A DNA stretch of 64,000 nucleotides, from assembly GCA_045537695.1 (NCBI GenBank), contig JAZSQB010000046.1, positions 49,683 to 113,682 on the forward strand. Direction: 5' to 3'. The DNA comes from RGIG2041 sp045537695 (GTDB lineage Bacteria; Bacillota; Clostridia; UBA1381; UMGS1253). The notes under the pieces were generated by a model. The model saw nothing but the letters and a program-made list of their open reading frames with translations. It made no database searches and was not told the origin of the DNA. This document shows positions 17,228 through 23,587 of this stretch, in pieces. Numbering within the stretch: position 1 is the stretch's first letter; every line of letters starts with the position of its first letter. Made by a program: the position numbers and the translations under genes.

Positions 17228-18371
17228 TAAAATTAAATTTATGCTTACGGGCATTCTGGGCAGATATGAAGAGAAGAAGGACTATTTTGTGAAAATGTCT
17301 ATTGAATTTAAATCCGGCACAAAAACCTTTAAAGGCGAAGTGCTGCCTTCTGAAGATGCTTTTGCTGTGTCTATCAACGGTGTAAAAAAGAACACGAACC
17401 TTGCTGGTGTGATAGAGTTGATTGCACAAGAGAGTACAAAATACGAAAAACTGCTGTTTGTCTATGTGGAACGTGGCACGGATTTGATTTTGGAAGCCGA
17501 TGATCGCGTTGTGCGCACGAAGCAGTCAGACAACGCCGTAACCGAAGGAAAAACGCCCAACCTTTCCAGTGGTAGGGAATATCTGATTCGACCTGGCAAG
17601 GCAGATGCGCTCTTAAAAGAAATCGGCATTATGACACAGGACGGCAAGGTCAAAAACGATAAAATTCGCAAATATAACCAAATTGACCATTATGTAGAGA
17701 TTTTAAAGCCGGTGCTTGAAACACTGCCGAAGAACAGACGCGTCCGTGTTTTGGACTGCGCTTGCGGTAAATCCTACCTTTCTTTTGTGCTGAATTATTA
17801 TATGCGCGATGTACTGAAAATGGATTGTCATTTCATTGGTGTAGACTATTCAAAAACCGTTATTGATGCATCGGTGAAGATGGCTAAAAATTTAGGCTAT
17901 CATAATATGGAGTTTGTTTGTGCGGATGTGCGTCATTATGCACCGGAAGAACAGATTGATTTGCTGATTTCTCTCCACGCTTGCGATACCGCAACGGATA
18001 TGGCAATCGGTCTCGGTATTCGCGCCGGCGTGCAGGCAATGGTGGTTGTGCCGTGCTGCCATAAAGAAATGCTTTCGCAGTACAGCTGTGATATGTTTGC
18101 ACCGCTGACCAAATATCCGATTTTCAAAGCGCGCCTTGCCGATGTGCTGACAGATGCAATGCGCTGTCTGTTTATGGAAGCACACGGGTATGAGATTACA
18201 GCGATGGAATATATCTCGCCGTTGGAAACACCGAAAAATTTGATGATTAAGGCGATTAAAATCAGGGAAGAGGATTATGATGCGATGCGCCGGTATGAGA
18301 ATCTCAAGCGCGATTTGCACGTGCGTTTATCTATGGAAGATTACTCGATTCGGGTTGACGAAGATTTTTAA
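17208..18371 (+). CDS. Class I SAM-dependent methyltransferase (Methyltransf_32-like)
   Basis: A 387-residue protein. An N-terminal region of about 170 residues of unclear fold is followed by a Rossmann methyltransferase domain: RVLDCACGKSYLSFVL (SAM-binding motif I), HFIGVDYSKTVIDA, EFVCADVRHYAP, LISLHACDTATD and VVVPCCHKEML. The HACDTATD and PCCHKE blocks are typical of the Methyltransf_32 group, which includes GSTCD-like proteins; substrates are mostly unknown. It starts inside the 3' end of the radical SAM gene (20-nt overlap), so the two are co-translated. It is the last gene before a tRNA cluster. Confidence 0.85.
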   Translation: MKKTTCDKIKFMLTGILGRYEEKKDYFVKMSIEFKSGTKTFKGEVLPSEDAFAVSINGVKKNTNLAGVIELIAQESTKYEKLLFVYVERGTDLILEADDRVVRTKQSDNAVTEGKTPNLSSGREYLIRPGKADALLKEIGIMTQDGKVKNDKIRKYNQIDHYVEILKPVLETLPKNRRVRVLDCACGKSYLSFVLNYYMRDVLKMDCHFIGVDYSKTVIDASVKMAKNLGYHNMEFVCADVRHYAPEEQIDLLISLHACDTATDMAIGLGIRAGVQAMVVVPCCHKEMLSQYSCDMFAPLTKYPIFKARLADVLTDAMRCLFMEAHGYEITAMEYISPLETPKNLMIKAIKIREEDYDAMRRYENLKRDLHVRLSMEDYSIRVDEDF

Positions 18372-18399
18372 AAATTTTTAGAAAATTTTAAAAAAACCG

Positions 18400-18428
18400 T
18401 TGACAAAGCGACGATTATGTATTATAAT
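18400..18428 (+). promoter_or_regulatory. Promoter of the tRNA Met-Glu-Val cluster
   Basis: Perfect TTGACA (18400-18405), 17 bp, perfect TATAAT (18423-18428), 36 nt before the first tRNA. Confidence 0.88.
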
Positions 18429-18464
18429 AGCATAGTCTCATAAAGGTGACGCAAATAGAAATGT

Positions 18465-18541
18465 GGCGGTGTAGCTCAGTTGGCTAGAGCAAACGGTTCA
18501 TACCCGTTAGGTCGGTGGTTCAAGTCCACTCGCCGCTACCA
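18465..18541 (+). tRNA. tRNA-Met (CAT), elongator type
   Basis: Acceptor GGCGGTG/CGCCGCT (G-U pair at 1-72), D arm GCTC/GAGC, anticodon arm AACGG-TTCATAC-CCGTT, T arm GGTGG/CCACT and CCA. The lack of a C1-A72 mismatch and of the GGG/CCC anticodon-stem pairs excludes the initiator. It closely resembles Bacillus-type elongator tRNA-Met. Confidence 0.92.
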
Positions 18542-18549
18542 TTTTTTTT

Positions 18550-18624
18550 GGCCCATTGGTCAAGCGGTTAAGACGTCGGCCTCTCACGCCGGAATCAAGG
18601 GTTCGATTCCCTTATGGGTCACCA
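18550..18624 (+). tRNA. tRNA-Glu (CTC)
   Basis: Acceptor GGCCCAT/ATGGGTC, anticodon loop CTCTCAC giving anticodon CTC (codon GAG), T arm AGGGT-TCGATTC type, encoded CCA. It follows tRNA-Met after 8 nt. Confidence 0.92.
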
Positions 18625-18629
18625 TATAG

Positions 18630-18705
18630 GGGAGTTTAGCTCAGCTGGGAGAGCATCTGCCTTACAAGCAGAGGGTCACAGGTTCGAGCCCTGTAACTCC
18701 CACCA
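18630..18705 (+). tRNA. tRNA-Val (TAC)
   Basis: Acceptor GGGAGTT/AACTCCC, D arm GCTC/GAGC, anticodon arm TCTGC-CTTACAA-GCAGA (anticodon TAC, codon GTA), T arm ACAGG/CCTGT, CCA. It is the last tRNA of the cluster. Confidence 0.93.
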
Positions 18706-18707
18706 GA

Positions 18708-18750
18708 AAGAAACGACAATTTTCTAATTAGAAAGTTGTCGTTTCTTTTT
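18708..18750 (+). terminator. Terminator after tRNA cluster
   Basis: A long hairpin: AAGAAACGACAA pairs with TTGTCGTTTCTT around an apical TTTCTAATTAGAAA palindrome, followed by a T5 tract. Confidence 0.88.
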
Positions 18751-18863
18751 GTACTATTATCTTTTCACTTTTCTCTCTTCACTATTCTCTAAAAATTGTC
18801 GTTTCCAGATAAAAGATAAGAGAGAATAGAGAATAGAAAAGGTAGTTTTGCTTACGCAAAACG
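18751..18863. repeat. Purine/pyrimidine-biased imperfect inverted repeat upstream of the four-helix gene
   Basis: The left arm (about 18757-18790) is a T/C-rich ACTATT-CTCTCTTC-type tract. The right arm (about 18810-18842) is the A/G-rich complement (AAAAGATAAGAGAGAATAG and a repeat of GAGAATAG). Between them lies TTGTCGTTTC (18796-18805), a second copy of the 3' arm of the preceding tRNA terminator (18736-18745). This looks like an insertion boundary, but no transposase is present. Confidence 0.5.
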
Positions 18864-18892
18864 TTGAATTATATGTGGATTTATGATATACT
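18864..18892 (+). promoter_or_regulatory. Promoter of the four-helix-bundle gene
   Basis: TTGAAT (18864-18869), 17 bp, TATACT (18887-18892) with an extended -10 TG. Confidence 0.7.
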
Positions 18893-18911
18893 GAATTTGA
18901 GGTGAAAAGAT

Positions 18912-19262
18912 ATGGATAGTCCGCTTTTAAATAAATCATTAGAATTTGCAACACAAATTGTTTTATTTTATGAGGAATATGCAAAATCTAAAAGAGATAC
19001 AACTATTGCCAAACAACTTCTCAGAAGTGCAACAAGTGTTGGTGCAAATATCAATGAAGCGATTTATGGCAATAGTAAGCCTGACTTTATTGCAAAATTA
19101 CATATTTCTCTAAAAGAGGTAAGTGAAAGCATATATTGGCTTACACTTTTAAGAAATACAAAACTATTAGAATATGATTATGATAACACAATCGATCTTG
19201 CTGAAGAAATAAAACGAATGCTCATTTCATCAATAAATACTGCAAAGAAAAATCAAAATTAA
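18912..19262 (+). CDS. Four helix bundle protein (23S rRNA IVS / Avd-like family)
   Basis: A 116-residue all-helical protein. SLEFATQIVLFYEEYAKSK, the block AKQLLRSATSVGANINEA, KLHISLKEVSESIYWL and the final EEIKRMLISSINTAKK are typical of the four-helix-bundle family (TIGR02436) first described from proteins encoded in intervening sequences of 23S rRNA genes, and related to the Avd protein of diversity-generating retroelements. The function of free-standing copies is unknown. The ATG at 18912 has GAGGTGA 6 nt upstream and its own promoter. It is clearly more AT-rich than its neighbours and sits beside a tRNA cluster and an imperfect inverted repeat, suggesting recent acquisition. No reverse transcriptase is nearby. 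Confidence 0.85.
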   Translation: MDSPLLNKSLEFATQIVLFYEEYAKSKRDTTIAKQLLRSATSVGANINEAIYGNSKPDFIAKLHISLKEVSESIYWLTLLRNTKLLEYDYDNTIDLAEEIKRMLISSINTAKKNQN

Positions 19263-19396
19263 AATATTCTTATGGTTCGGCTTTTCTATGAAATAAATCC
19301 TTTTAGGATTTGTAAAATACCGCATTTGGCGATTCCGGCGCAAGTGCTATGCCATGGCTTTTTACCAAAGGCTAATTGCACTTCAAATTTTAACGC
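19263..19396. other. Intergenic stretch before the T-box promoter
   Basis: No gene is seen. It holds a small hairpin (AAATCC/GGATTT at 19295-19311) and a larger imperfect dyad with outer arms AAGTGC (19342-19347) and GCACTT (19378-19383) and inner arms GCC/GGC. Neither has a T run. It may be leftover sequence from the adjacent insertion. Confidence 0.4.
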
Positions 19397-19425
19397 TTGA
19401 CAAATGTGACGCATAGTTGTATAAT
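19397..19425 (+). promoter_or_regulatory. Promoter of the T-box/trpB transcript
   Basis: Perfect TTGACA (19397-19402), 17 bp, perfect TATAAT (19420-19425). Confidence 0.88.
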
Positions 19426-19431
19426 ATTTAC

Positions 19432-19695
19432 AATTTCATAGGAAACCGTTGAGGCAGAAAAAAGGCGGAATTGGTCTTTCCAAGCGAGTGGATTATGGTG
19501 TGAGTTCCACAAAGACCTGCTGCATAATATGGACTGCTAAGGGTCGTGTTAAATGCATGGACGTTAGGCTTGCGTTAAAAGTCGGGAGTATGATGGTACT
19601 TCGCCAAGCGTGCAGTCAGACTGCGAATCAAGGTGGCACCGCGGATAGGTTTATTCGTCCTTGACAGAAGATAAATTCTGTCAGGGATTTTTTGT
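19432..19695 (+). promoter_or_regulatory. T-box riboswitch, probable Trp specificity
   Basis: The conserved T-box core AAGGTGGCACCGCGG lies at 19629-19643, followed by an intrinsic terminator. Stem I can be drawn with a lower stem GGCAG/CTGCT and an upper stem GGTCTTT/AAAGACC; the 3' internal loop then reads ATAATATGGA, placing TGG (19530-19532) followed by a purine directly above the lower stem, the position of the specifier codon. Uncharged tRNA-Trp would pair with TGG and the T-box, favour the antiterminator and switch on the downstream trpB. The Trp assignment rests on this folding by eye plus the gene that follows. Confidence 0.88.
19657..19692 (+). terminator. T-box regulated terminator
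   Basis: TCCTTGACAGAA (19657-19668), six-base loop, TTCTGTCAGGGA (19675-19686), then T6. The 5' arm overlaps the CCTT needed for pairing with the T-box AAGG, as expected for a terminator/antiterminator switch. Confidence 0.88.
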
Positions 19696-19712
19696 TTTTA
19701 GAGGGTGATAAT

Positions 19713-19754
19713 TATGTTTTTATTTGCAAAACGATGGCGACTGAAAAATATATA
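19713..19754 (+). CDS. Possible 13-residue peptide ORF between T-box and trpB
   Basis: ATG 19713 is preceded by GAGGGTGAT and opens a 13-codon frame (MFLFAKRWRLKNI, then TAG) containing one Trp codon. It lies after the T-box terminator and 58 nt before trpB. It could be a leader peptide, the relic of a deleted first gene of the operon, or chance. No family is recognisable. Confidence 0.3.
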
Positions 19755-19812
19755 GACTTTTATAATGAAATGTGTTAAAATATAAATATGTTTTGTTAAG
19801 GAGAATTTTACT

Positions 19813-21054
19813 ATGAACAAATACAGAGATTTTGAGAATTATTTAAAAGAATATCCGAGTGAAGATGGATATTTTGGTAATTACGGCGGCTCGTATATGT
19901 CGCCGGAGCTAACGGCTGCTTTTAAAGAGGCGGATGACGCTTACGAAGCTATCTGCCATTCTGCGCAGTTTATCAATGAGCTTCGCAGAATCCGCAAGGA
20001 ATTTCAGGGCAGACCAACCCCTGTATACCATTGCGAACGCCTTTCTAAGATTTTCGGCAATTGTCAGATTTATTTAAAGCGTGAGGATTTAAATCATACT
20101 GGTGCCCATAAGCTCAATCTCTGCATGGGCGAAGGTCTATTGGCAAAGTATATGGGCAAGAAAAAGCTGATTGCTGAGACCGGTGCCGGTCAGCACGGTG
20201 TTGCCATTGCAACCGCTGCGGCATATTTCGGTATGGAATGTGATGTATATATGGGTGAAGTAGACATTGCAAAGCAGCATCCAAACGTAATTCGTATGAA
20301 AATGCTTGGCGCAAATGTTGTACCGGTATCGAAAGGGCTTAAGACTTTGAAAGAGGCATGTGATGCAGCATTTGAAGCATATTTAAATGAGTATAAGGAT
20401 GCAGTGTATTGCATTGGTTCTGCGCTCGGTCCGCATCCGTTCCCGAAAATGGTCAGAGACTTCCAGTCCGTTATCGGTATTGAGGCGCGTGAACAGTTTT
20501 TGGAAATGACGGGTATTATGCCGGATGCGATTACGGCTTGTGTCGGCGGTGGATCTAACTCTCTCGGGATGTTTACACCGTTTTTGGCAGATCCGGTTGA
20601 AATATACGGTGTAGAGCCGCTTGGACGCGGTGAAAATATCGGTGACCACGCGGCAACTATGCGTTTTGGCACAAAGGGCAGAATTCATGGATTTGACACC
20701 TATGTGCTGCAGGATGAAAATGGTGAACCGTTACCGGTATATTCCATTGCGAGTGGTCTGGATTATCCGGGTGTAGGTCCGGAGCACGCGCATCTGCGTG
20801 ATTTGGGTAGAGTGCATTATGAAACGGTTTCTGATGAAGAGGCGATGGAAGCGTTTTTCCTGCTGTCACGCTACGAAGGTATCATTCCTGCGATTGAATC
20901 TGCGCACGCGGTTGCCTATGCCATCCGCTATGCGAAGGAGCACAAGTCCGGTTCTATCTTGGCTTGTCTCTCCGGCAGAGGCGATAAGGATATTGACTAT
21001 GTATATGAAAACTACGGTTGTGGCGAAAAGTTTAAATTAGACTACGAAATCTAA
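19813..21054 (+). CDS. trpB: Stand-alone tryptophan synthase beta chain
   Basis: A 413-residue TrpB: FGNYGGSYMSPEL start, REDLNHTGAHKLN with the PLP Lys, ETGAGQHGVAIATAAAYFG with the catalytic Glu, VGGGSNSLGMF phosphate loop, HAHLRDLGRVHYETVSD and SGRGDKDIDYV. It joins indole (or indole-glycerol-phosphate-derived indole) to serine. The sequence differs from the usual HTGAHKINN and LGSxxGPHPYP blocks (HTGAHKLNLC and GSALGPHPFP), so it is a divergent branch. No trpA or other trp gene is adjacent, and its transcript is led by a Trp-type T-box. Use of free indole taken from the surroundings is a reasonable inference. Confidence 0.93.
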   Translation: MNKYRDFENYLKEYPSEDGYFGNYGGSYMSPELTAAFKEADDAYEAICHSAQFINELRRIRKEFQGRPTPVYHCERLSKIFGNCQIYLKREDLNHTGAHKLNLCMGEGLLAKYMGKKKLIAETGAGQHGVAIATAAAYFGMECDVYMGEVDIAKQHPNVIRMKMLGANVVPVSKGLKTLKEACDAAFEAYLNEYKDAVYCIGSALGPHPFPKMVRDFQSVIGIEAREQFLEMTGIMPDAITACVGGGSNSLGMFTPFLADPVEIYGVEPLGRGENIGDHAATMRFGTKGRIHGFDTYVLQDENGEPLPVYSIASGLDYPGVGPEHAHLRDLGRVHYETVSDEEAMEAFFLLSRYEGIIPAIESAHAVAYAIRYAKEHKSGSILACLSGRGDKDIDYVYENYGCGEKFKLDYEI

Positions 21055-21073
21055 ATAAAGACTAAACTGACAT

Positions 21074-21112
21074 AATGACGGTAGGCACAAAAGAGTGTCT
21101 ACCGTCATTTTT
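21074..21112. terminator. Bidirectional terminator between trpB and the DMT gene
   Basis: AATGACGGTAGGCAC (21074-21088) pairs, with a few G-T or mismatched positions, with GTGTCTACCGTCATT (21095-21109), with T6 on the + side. The minus-strand gene stops inside the stem. Confidence 0.82.
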
Positions 21113-21530
21113 TAAACACAAGCACGCCGGCAATCATCAAACCGATGCCAATGTATTTTGTAAATGTAAAGGGTATCTTTTCCGCGCCGAACAAGCCGAA
21201 AGCGTCAATCAGCGCGGCGACGAGCAATTGCGCAATTAAAATCGTGCTGATTGCCAGGGTAGGATTTAATTTGGAAATTGCAAGCATCACGGTCACAGTA
21301 ATGATAAAACCGATTGCACCGCCGGTTAAATATAATTTATTTACGGCAAGTGCTTCTTTGATGTTACCGCTGCCGAAGATAAACATGGCAAGTAGCGCGA
21401 GTATAAATGCACTGCCTTGTACGATGGTGTTAGATTCGAACAAACCGATTTTGTCAGAAAGTCTGGTGTTGAACACACCCTGTATGCTCATAGCGGCGCC
21501 GGCAACGGCGGCGATGATAAAACCAAACAT
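21105..21530 (-). CDS. DMT-superfamily transporter, YdcZ/DUF606 type
   Basis: A 141-residue protein with about five hydrophobic helices (AAVAGAAMSIQGVFN, AFILALLAMFIF, LTGGAIGFIITVTVML, ISTILIAQLLVAALIDAFGLFG, YIGIGLMIAGVLV). The N-terminal MSIQGVFNTRLSDKIG and the AQLLVAALIDAFGLFG block match the YdcZ/DUF606 group of small multidrug/metabolite transporters. ATG 21530 has GAGGTGA upstream. The substrate is unknown. It converges with trpB, sharing one terminator. Confidence 0.85.
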   Translation of the reverse strand: MFGFIIAAVAGAAMSIQGVFNTRLSDKIGLFESNTIVQGSAFILALLAMFIFGSGNIKEALAVNKLYLTGGAIGFIITVTVMLAISKLNPTLAISTILIAQLLVAALIDAFGLFGAEKIPFTFTKYIGIGLMIAGVLVFKK

Positions 21531-21581
21531 ATAATCACCTCACAGTTATGTACCTGCAGGCGCTTTGACCTGCAGTTGCCG

Positions 21582-21752
21582 CTAGGCTCTCTTTTCAAAG
21601 GATTCGCAATCTGTACATTCGCACATTGTCGGGTTTGCTTCGTGCGTACCGACCTTAATGCTGGAAAGCGAACAGTAGTTTTCGGTATTGCAGTGATACT
21701 TGCAATCCTTCACGCTGCAGCCAATGCTGGTGTTCGGTTTACAGTTGTCCAT
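21582..21752 (-). CDS. Small Cys-rich DUF1540 protein
   Basis: A 56-residue protein starting at ATG 21752, 7 nt after a perfect AAAGGAGG-type site. It contains nine Cys: SIGCSVKDCKYHCN, ENYCSLSSIKVG, and MCECTDCESF. The ICSV..CKYH....C.L..I.VG pattern and the closing C..F are the DUF1540 signature, a short metal-binding-looking domain common in spore-forming Firmicutes, sometimes linked to sporulation. Its role is unknown. It is divergent from the 70-residue gene at 21905, with a 38-bp dyad between them. Confidence 0.82.
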   Translation of the reverse strand: MDNCKPNTSIGCSVKDCKYHCNTENYCSLSSIKVGTHEANPTMCECTDCESFEKRA

Positions 21753-21776
21753 TCTACCAACCTCCTTTGCATATCT

Positions 21777-21814
21777 GTAAGTACATAGGTAATTTGCATT
21801 ACCAATGCACTTAC
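21777..21814. promoter_or_regulatory. 38-bp dyad between divergent small genes
   Basis: Imperfect inverted repeat: left arm GTAAGTACATAGGTAAT (21777-21793), loop TTGC, right arm ATTACCAATGCACTTAC (21798-21814); 15 of 17 positions pair. It lies about 10 nt upstream of the DUF1540 ribosome site and has no T run on either side, so it looks more like an operator or 5'-UTR structure than a terminator. Confidence 0.6.
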
Positions 21815-21904
21815 GCGTTTATTATGTGCACGCATCGGCGGATTATTCGTTTTGTGGCAACAAAACAAATTTAAATTCATATCCTATATTTGGGAGGTGA
21901 AAGT

Positions 21905-22117
21905 ATGGATTTAAAAAATTATAAAATTAAATTAGGGGAATTACTTGAAAATGATGCGGCAAAACAGGTGCTTTTGGAGGCATTTCCGGAATGGAGTGAG
22001 AGCGCACTTTTGAAAATGGCGGTCAATATGTCAGTTGCCAAGATAATGCGCATGGCGAAAAAGAAGGTGCCGCAACAAAAACTGGAAGAGGTTATAAAAA
22101 AACTGGAAGAGATTTAA
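21905..22117 (+). CDS. Hypothetical 70-residue helical protein
   Basis: ATG 21905 follows GGGAGGTGA by 4 nt and opens a 70-codon gene closed by a clean terminator, so it is probably real. The protein is rich in Leu, Lys and Glu and predicted to be helical: MDLKNYKIKLGELLENDAA, EAFPEWSESALLKMAVNM, then a basic KIMRMAKKKVPQQKLEEVIKKL tail that could form an amphipathic helix. No family is recognised. The upstream sequence CATATCCTA resembles a sigma-K -10 (CATA-N3-TA), so sporulation expression is possible but unproven. Confidence 0.65.
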   Translation: MDLKNYKIKLGELLENDAAKQVLLEAFPEWSESALLKMAVNMSVAKIMRMAKKKVPQQKLEEVIKKLEEI

Positions 22118-22142
22118 AAATGCGGTATTTTACCGCATTTTT
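22116..22142 (+). terminator. Terminator after the 70-residue gene
   Basis: AAAAATGCGGTA pairs with TACCGCATTTTT around a 3-nt loop (22128-22130). Confidence 0.88.
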
Positions 22143-22165
22143 CTATGTTGATATTGCGTCTTTCG

Positions 22166-22194
22166 TTGACAAAAATTAAATTTTGTGTTATCAT
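22166..22194 (+). promoter_or_regulatory. Promoter of lysA
   Basis: Perfect TTGACA (22166-22171), 17 bp, TATCAT (22189-22194). A 12-bp palindrome TTCTAATTAGAA (22204-22215) follows at the expected start-site region. The leader is only about 30 nt, too short for a lysine riboswitch. Confidence 0.78.
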
Positions 22195-22234
22195 AATGAG
22201 CAATTCTAATTAGAAAGTAACAGCAGGTGAGAAA

Positions 22235-23533
22235 ATGTTTGTTTCAGATTGTTTAAATGTAAATCATGAGAATCATTTGACGATTGGCGGTGTGGATACA
22301 GTAAAAATTGCTGAACAATACGGTACGCCGCTCTATGTGATGGATGAGGCAGAAATACGTAAGAATTGCCGCACCTATAAAACGGCTGTTGACACCTATT
22401 ATGGCGGTAACGGATTGATTTTGTATGCCTCCAAGGCATTTTCCTGTAAGGAGATTTACAAAATCGTGTCGGAGGAAGGTCTCGGCGTAGATGTCGTATC
22501 CGGTGGAGAGTTATATACGGCGTACAAAGCCGGTTTTCCGATGGACAAGGTGTGCTTTCACGGCAACAATAAAACAGAAGCAGAACTTCGTATGGCACTG
22601 GACTTTGGTGTCGGCTGCTTCGTGCTCGATAATGCCGATGAAATGGAGCTTTTAGATGTCCTTTGTGCAGAGCTTGGCAAGCAGGCATCTGTTATGGTTC
22701 GTATAAAGCCGGGCATTGATGCACATACGCACGATTTTATCCGTACAGGTCAAATTGACTCTAAGTTCGGTGTTGCACTCGAAAATGGCGAAGCGATGGC
22801 ATTTTTTGAAAAAGCAATGCAAATGCAGCATATTTTGCCGGTCGGCATACACTGCCATATCGGCTCGCAGATTTTTGATTTGCAGCCGTTTGAGGAAGCC
22901 GGTGCCGTGATGCTGAAGTTTATGGCGGATGTGCGCGACAAGCTTGGCTTGACAATGACGAAGTTGAATCTCGGTGGCGGCTTTGGTGTCAAGTATGTAG
23001 AGTCGGATGACCCGATTAATTTTGATGCCTATATCCAAGCCGTATCGGACGTGATTAAAGCAACCGCGGCAGAATGTAATTTCCCAATGCCGCAGATTTT
23101 GATGGAGCCGGGTCGCTCTATCGTTGCAGCTGCCGGTATTACATTGTATACAGTCGGCAACGTCAAGGATATCAAGGACGTCCGCACCTATGTTTCCATT
23201 GATGGAGGTATGGGGGATAACCCGCGCTATATTTTGTATGGCGCAGAATATACGGCACTTGTAGCAAACCGCGCAGGCGATGCGGCGACGCAGACAATAA
23301 CGCTTGCGGGCAAATGCTGCGAATCCGGCGATTTAATCGGTGAGCATATGCCGATACAGCCGTTGGAGAAGGGGGATATTATTGCTGTGCTTACCACGGG
23401 TGCATATAATTATTCTATGTCAAGTAACTACAACCGCATTCCGCGTCCGGCGGTGGTTATGGTGCGCGATGGGGAAACACGTGTGGTTGTGCGCGCAGAG
23501 TCGTACGACGACATTATCAAAAACGATCTTTAA
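22235..23533 (+). CDS. lysA: Diaminopimelate decarboxylase
   Basis: A 432-residue fold-type III PLP enzyme that makes lysine from meso-diaminopimelate. Motifs: ILYASKAFSC with the PLP Lys near residue 69, VDVVSGGELYTA, HGNNKTEAEL, VRIKPGIDAHTHDFIRTG, IHCHIGSQIF, LNLGGGFGVKY, EPGRSIVAAAG and the C-terminal CCESGDL catalytic Cys region. ATG 22235 follows CAGGTGAG. It is monocistronic or cotranscribed with dusB, 54 nt downstream across a hairpin without a T run. Confidence 0.95.
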   Translation: MFVSDCLNVNHENHLTIGGVDTVKIAEQYGTPLYVMDEAEIRKNCRTYKTAVDTYYGGNGLILYASKAFSCKEIYKIVSEEGLGVDVVSGGELYTAYKAGFPMDKVCFHGNNKTEAELRMALDFGVGCFVLDNADEMELLDVLCAELGKQASVMVRIKPGIDAHTHDFIRTGQIDSKFGVALENGEAMAFFEKAMQMQHILPVGIHCHIGSQIFDLQPFEEAGAVMLKFMADVRDKLGLTMTKLNLGGGFGVKYVESDDPINFDAYIQAVSDVIKATAAECNFPMPQILMEPGRSIVAAAGITLYTVGNVKDIKDVRTYVSIDGGMGDNPRYILYGAEYTALVANRAGDAATQTITLAGKCCESGDLIGEHMPIQPLEKGDIIAVLTTGAYNYSMSSNYNRIPRPAVVMVRDGETRVVVRAESYDDIIKNDL

Positions 23534-23539
23534 TTTGGT

Positions 23540-23562
23540 GAGCCGAATGTTTTGTTCGGCTC
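23540..23562 (+). other. Hairpin between lysA and dusB
   Basis: GAGCCGAA (23540-23547) pairs perfectly with TTCGGCTC (23555-23562) across a 7-nt loop, with no following T run, so it is not a standard terminator. It may tune read-through or mRNA stability. Confidence 0.5.
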
Positions 23563-23587
23563 GCTTGTGCTATACGGAGTAGATAGT

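Noticed and set aside
21554..21575. CTGCAGG/CCTGCAG hairpin after the DUF1540 gene
   Set aside because: The 7-bp repeat lacks a T run, and part of it is itself palindromic, so support for a terminator is too weak.
22197..22234. Lysine riboswitch before lysA
   Set aside because: The leader is only about 30 nt and shows no fitting structure.
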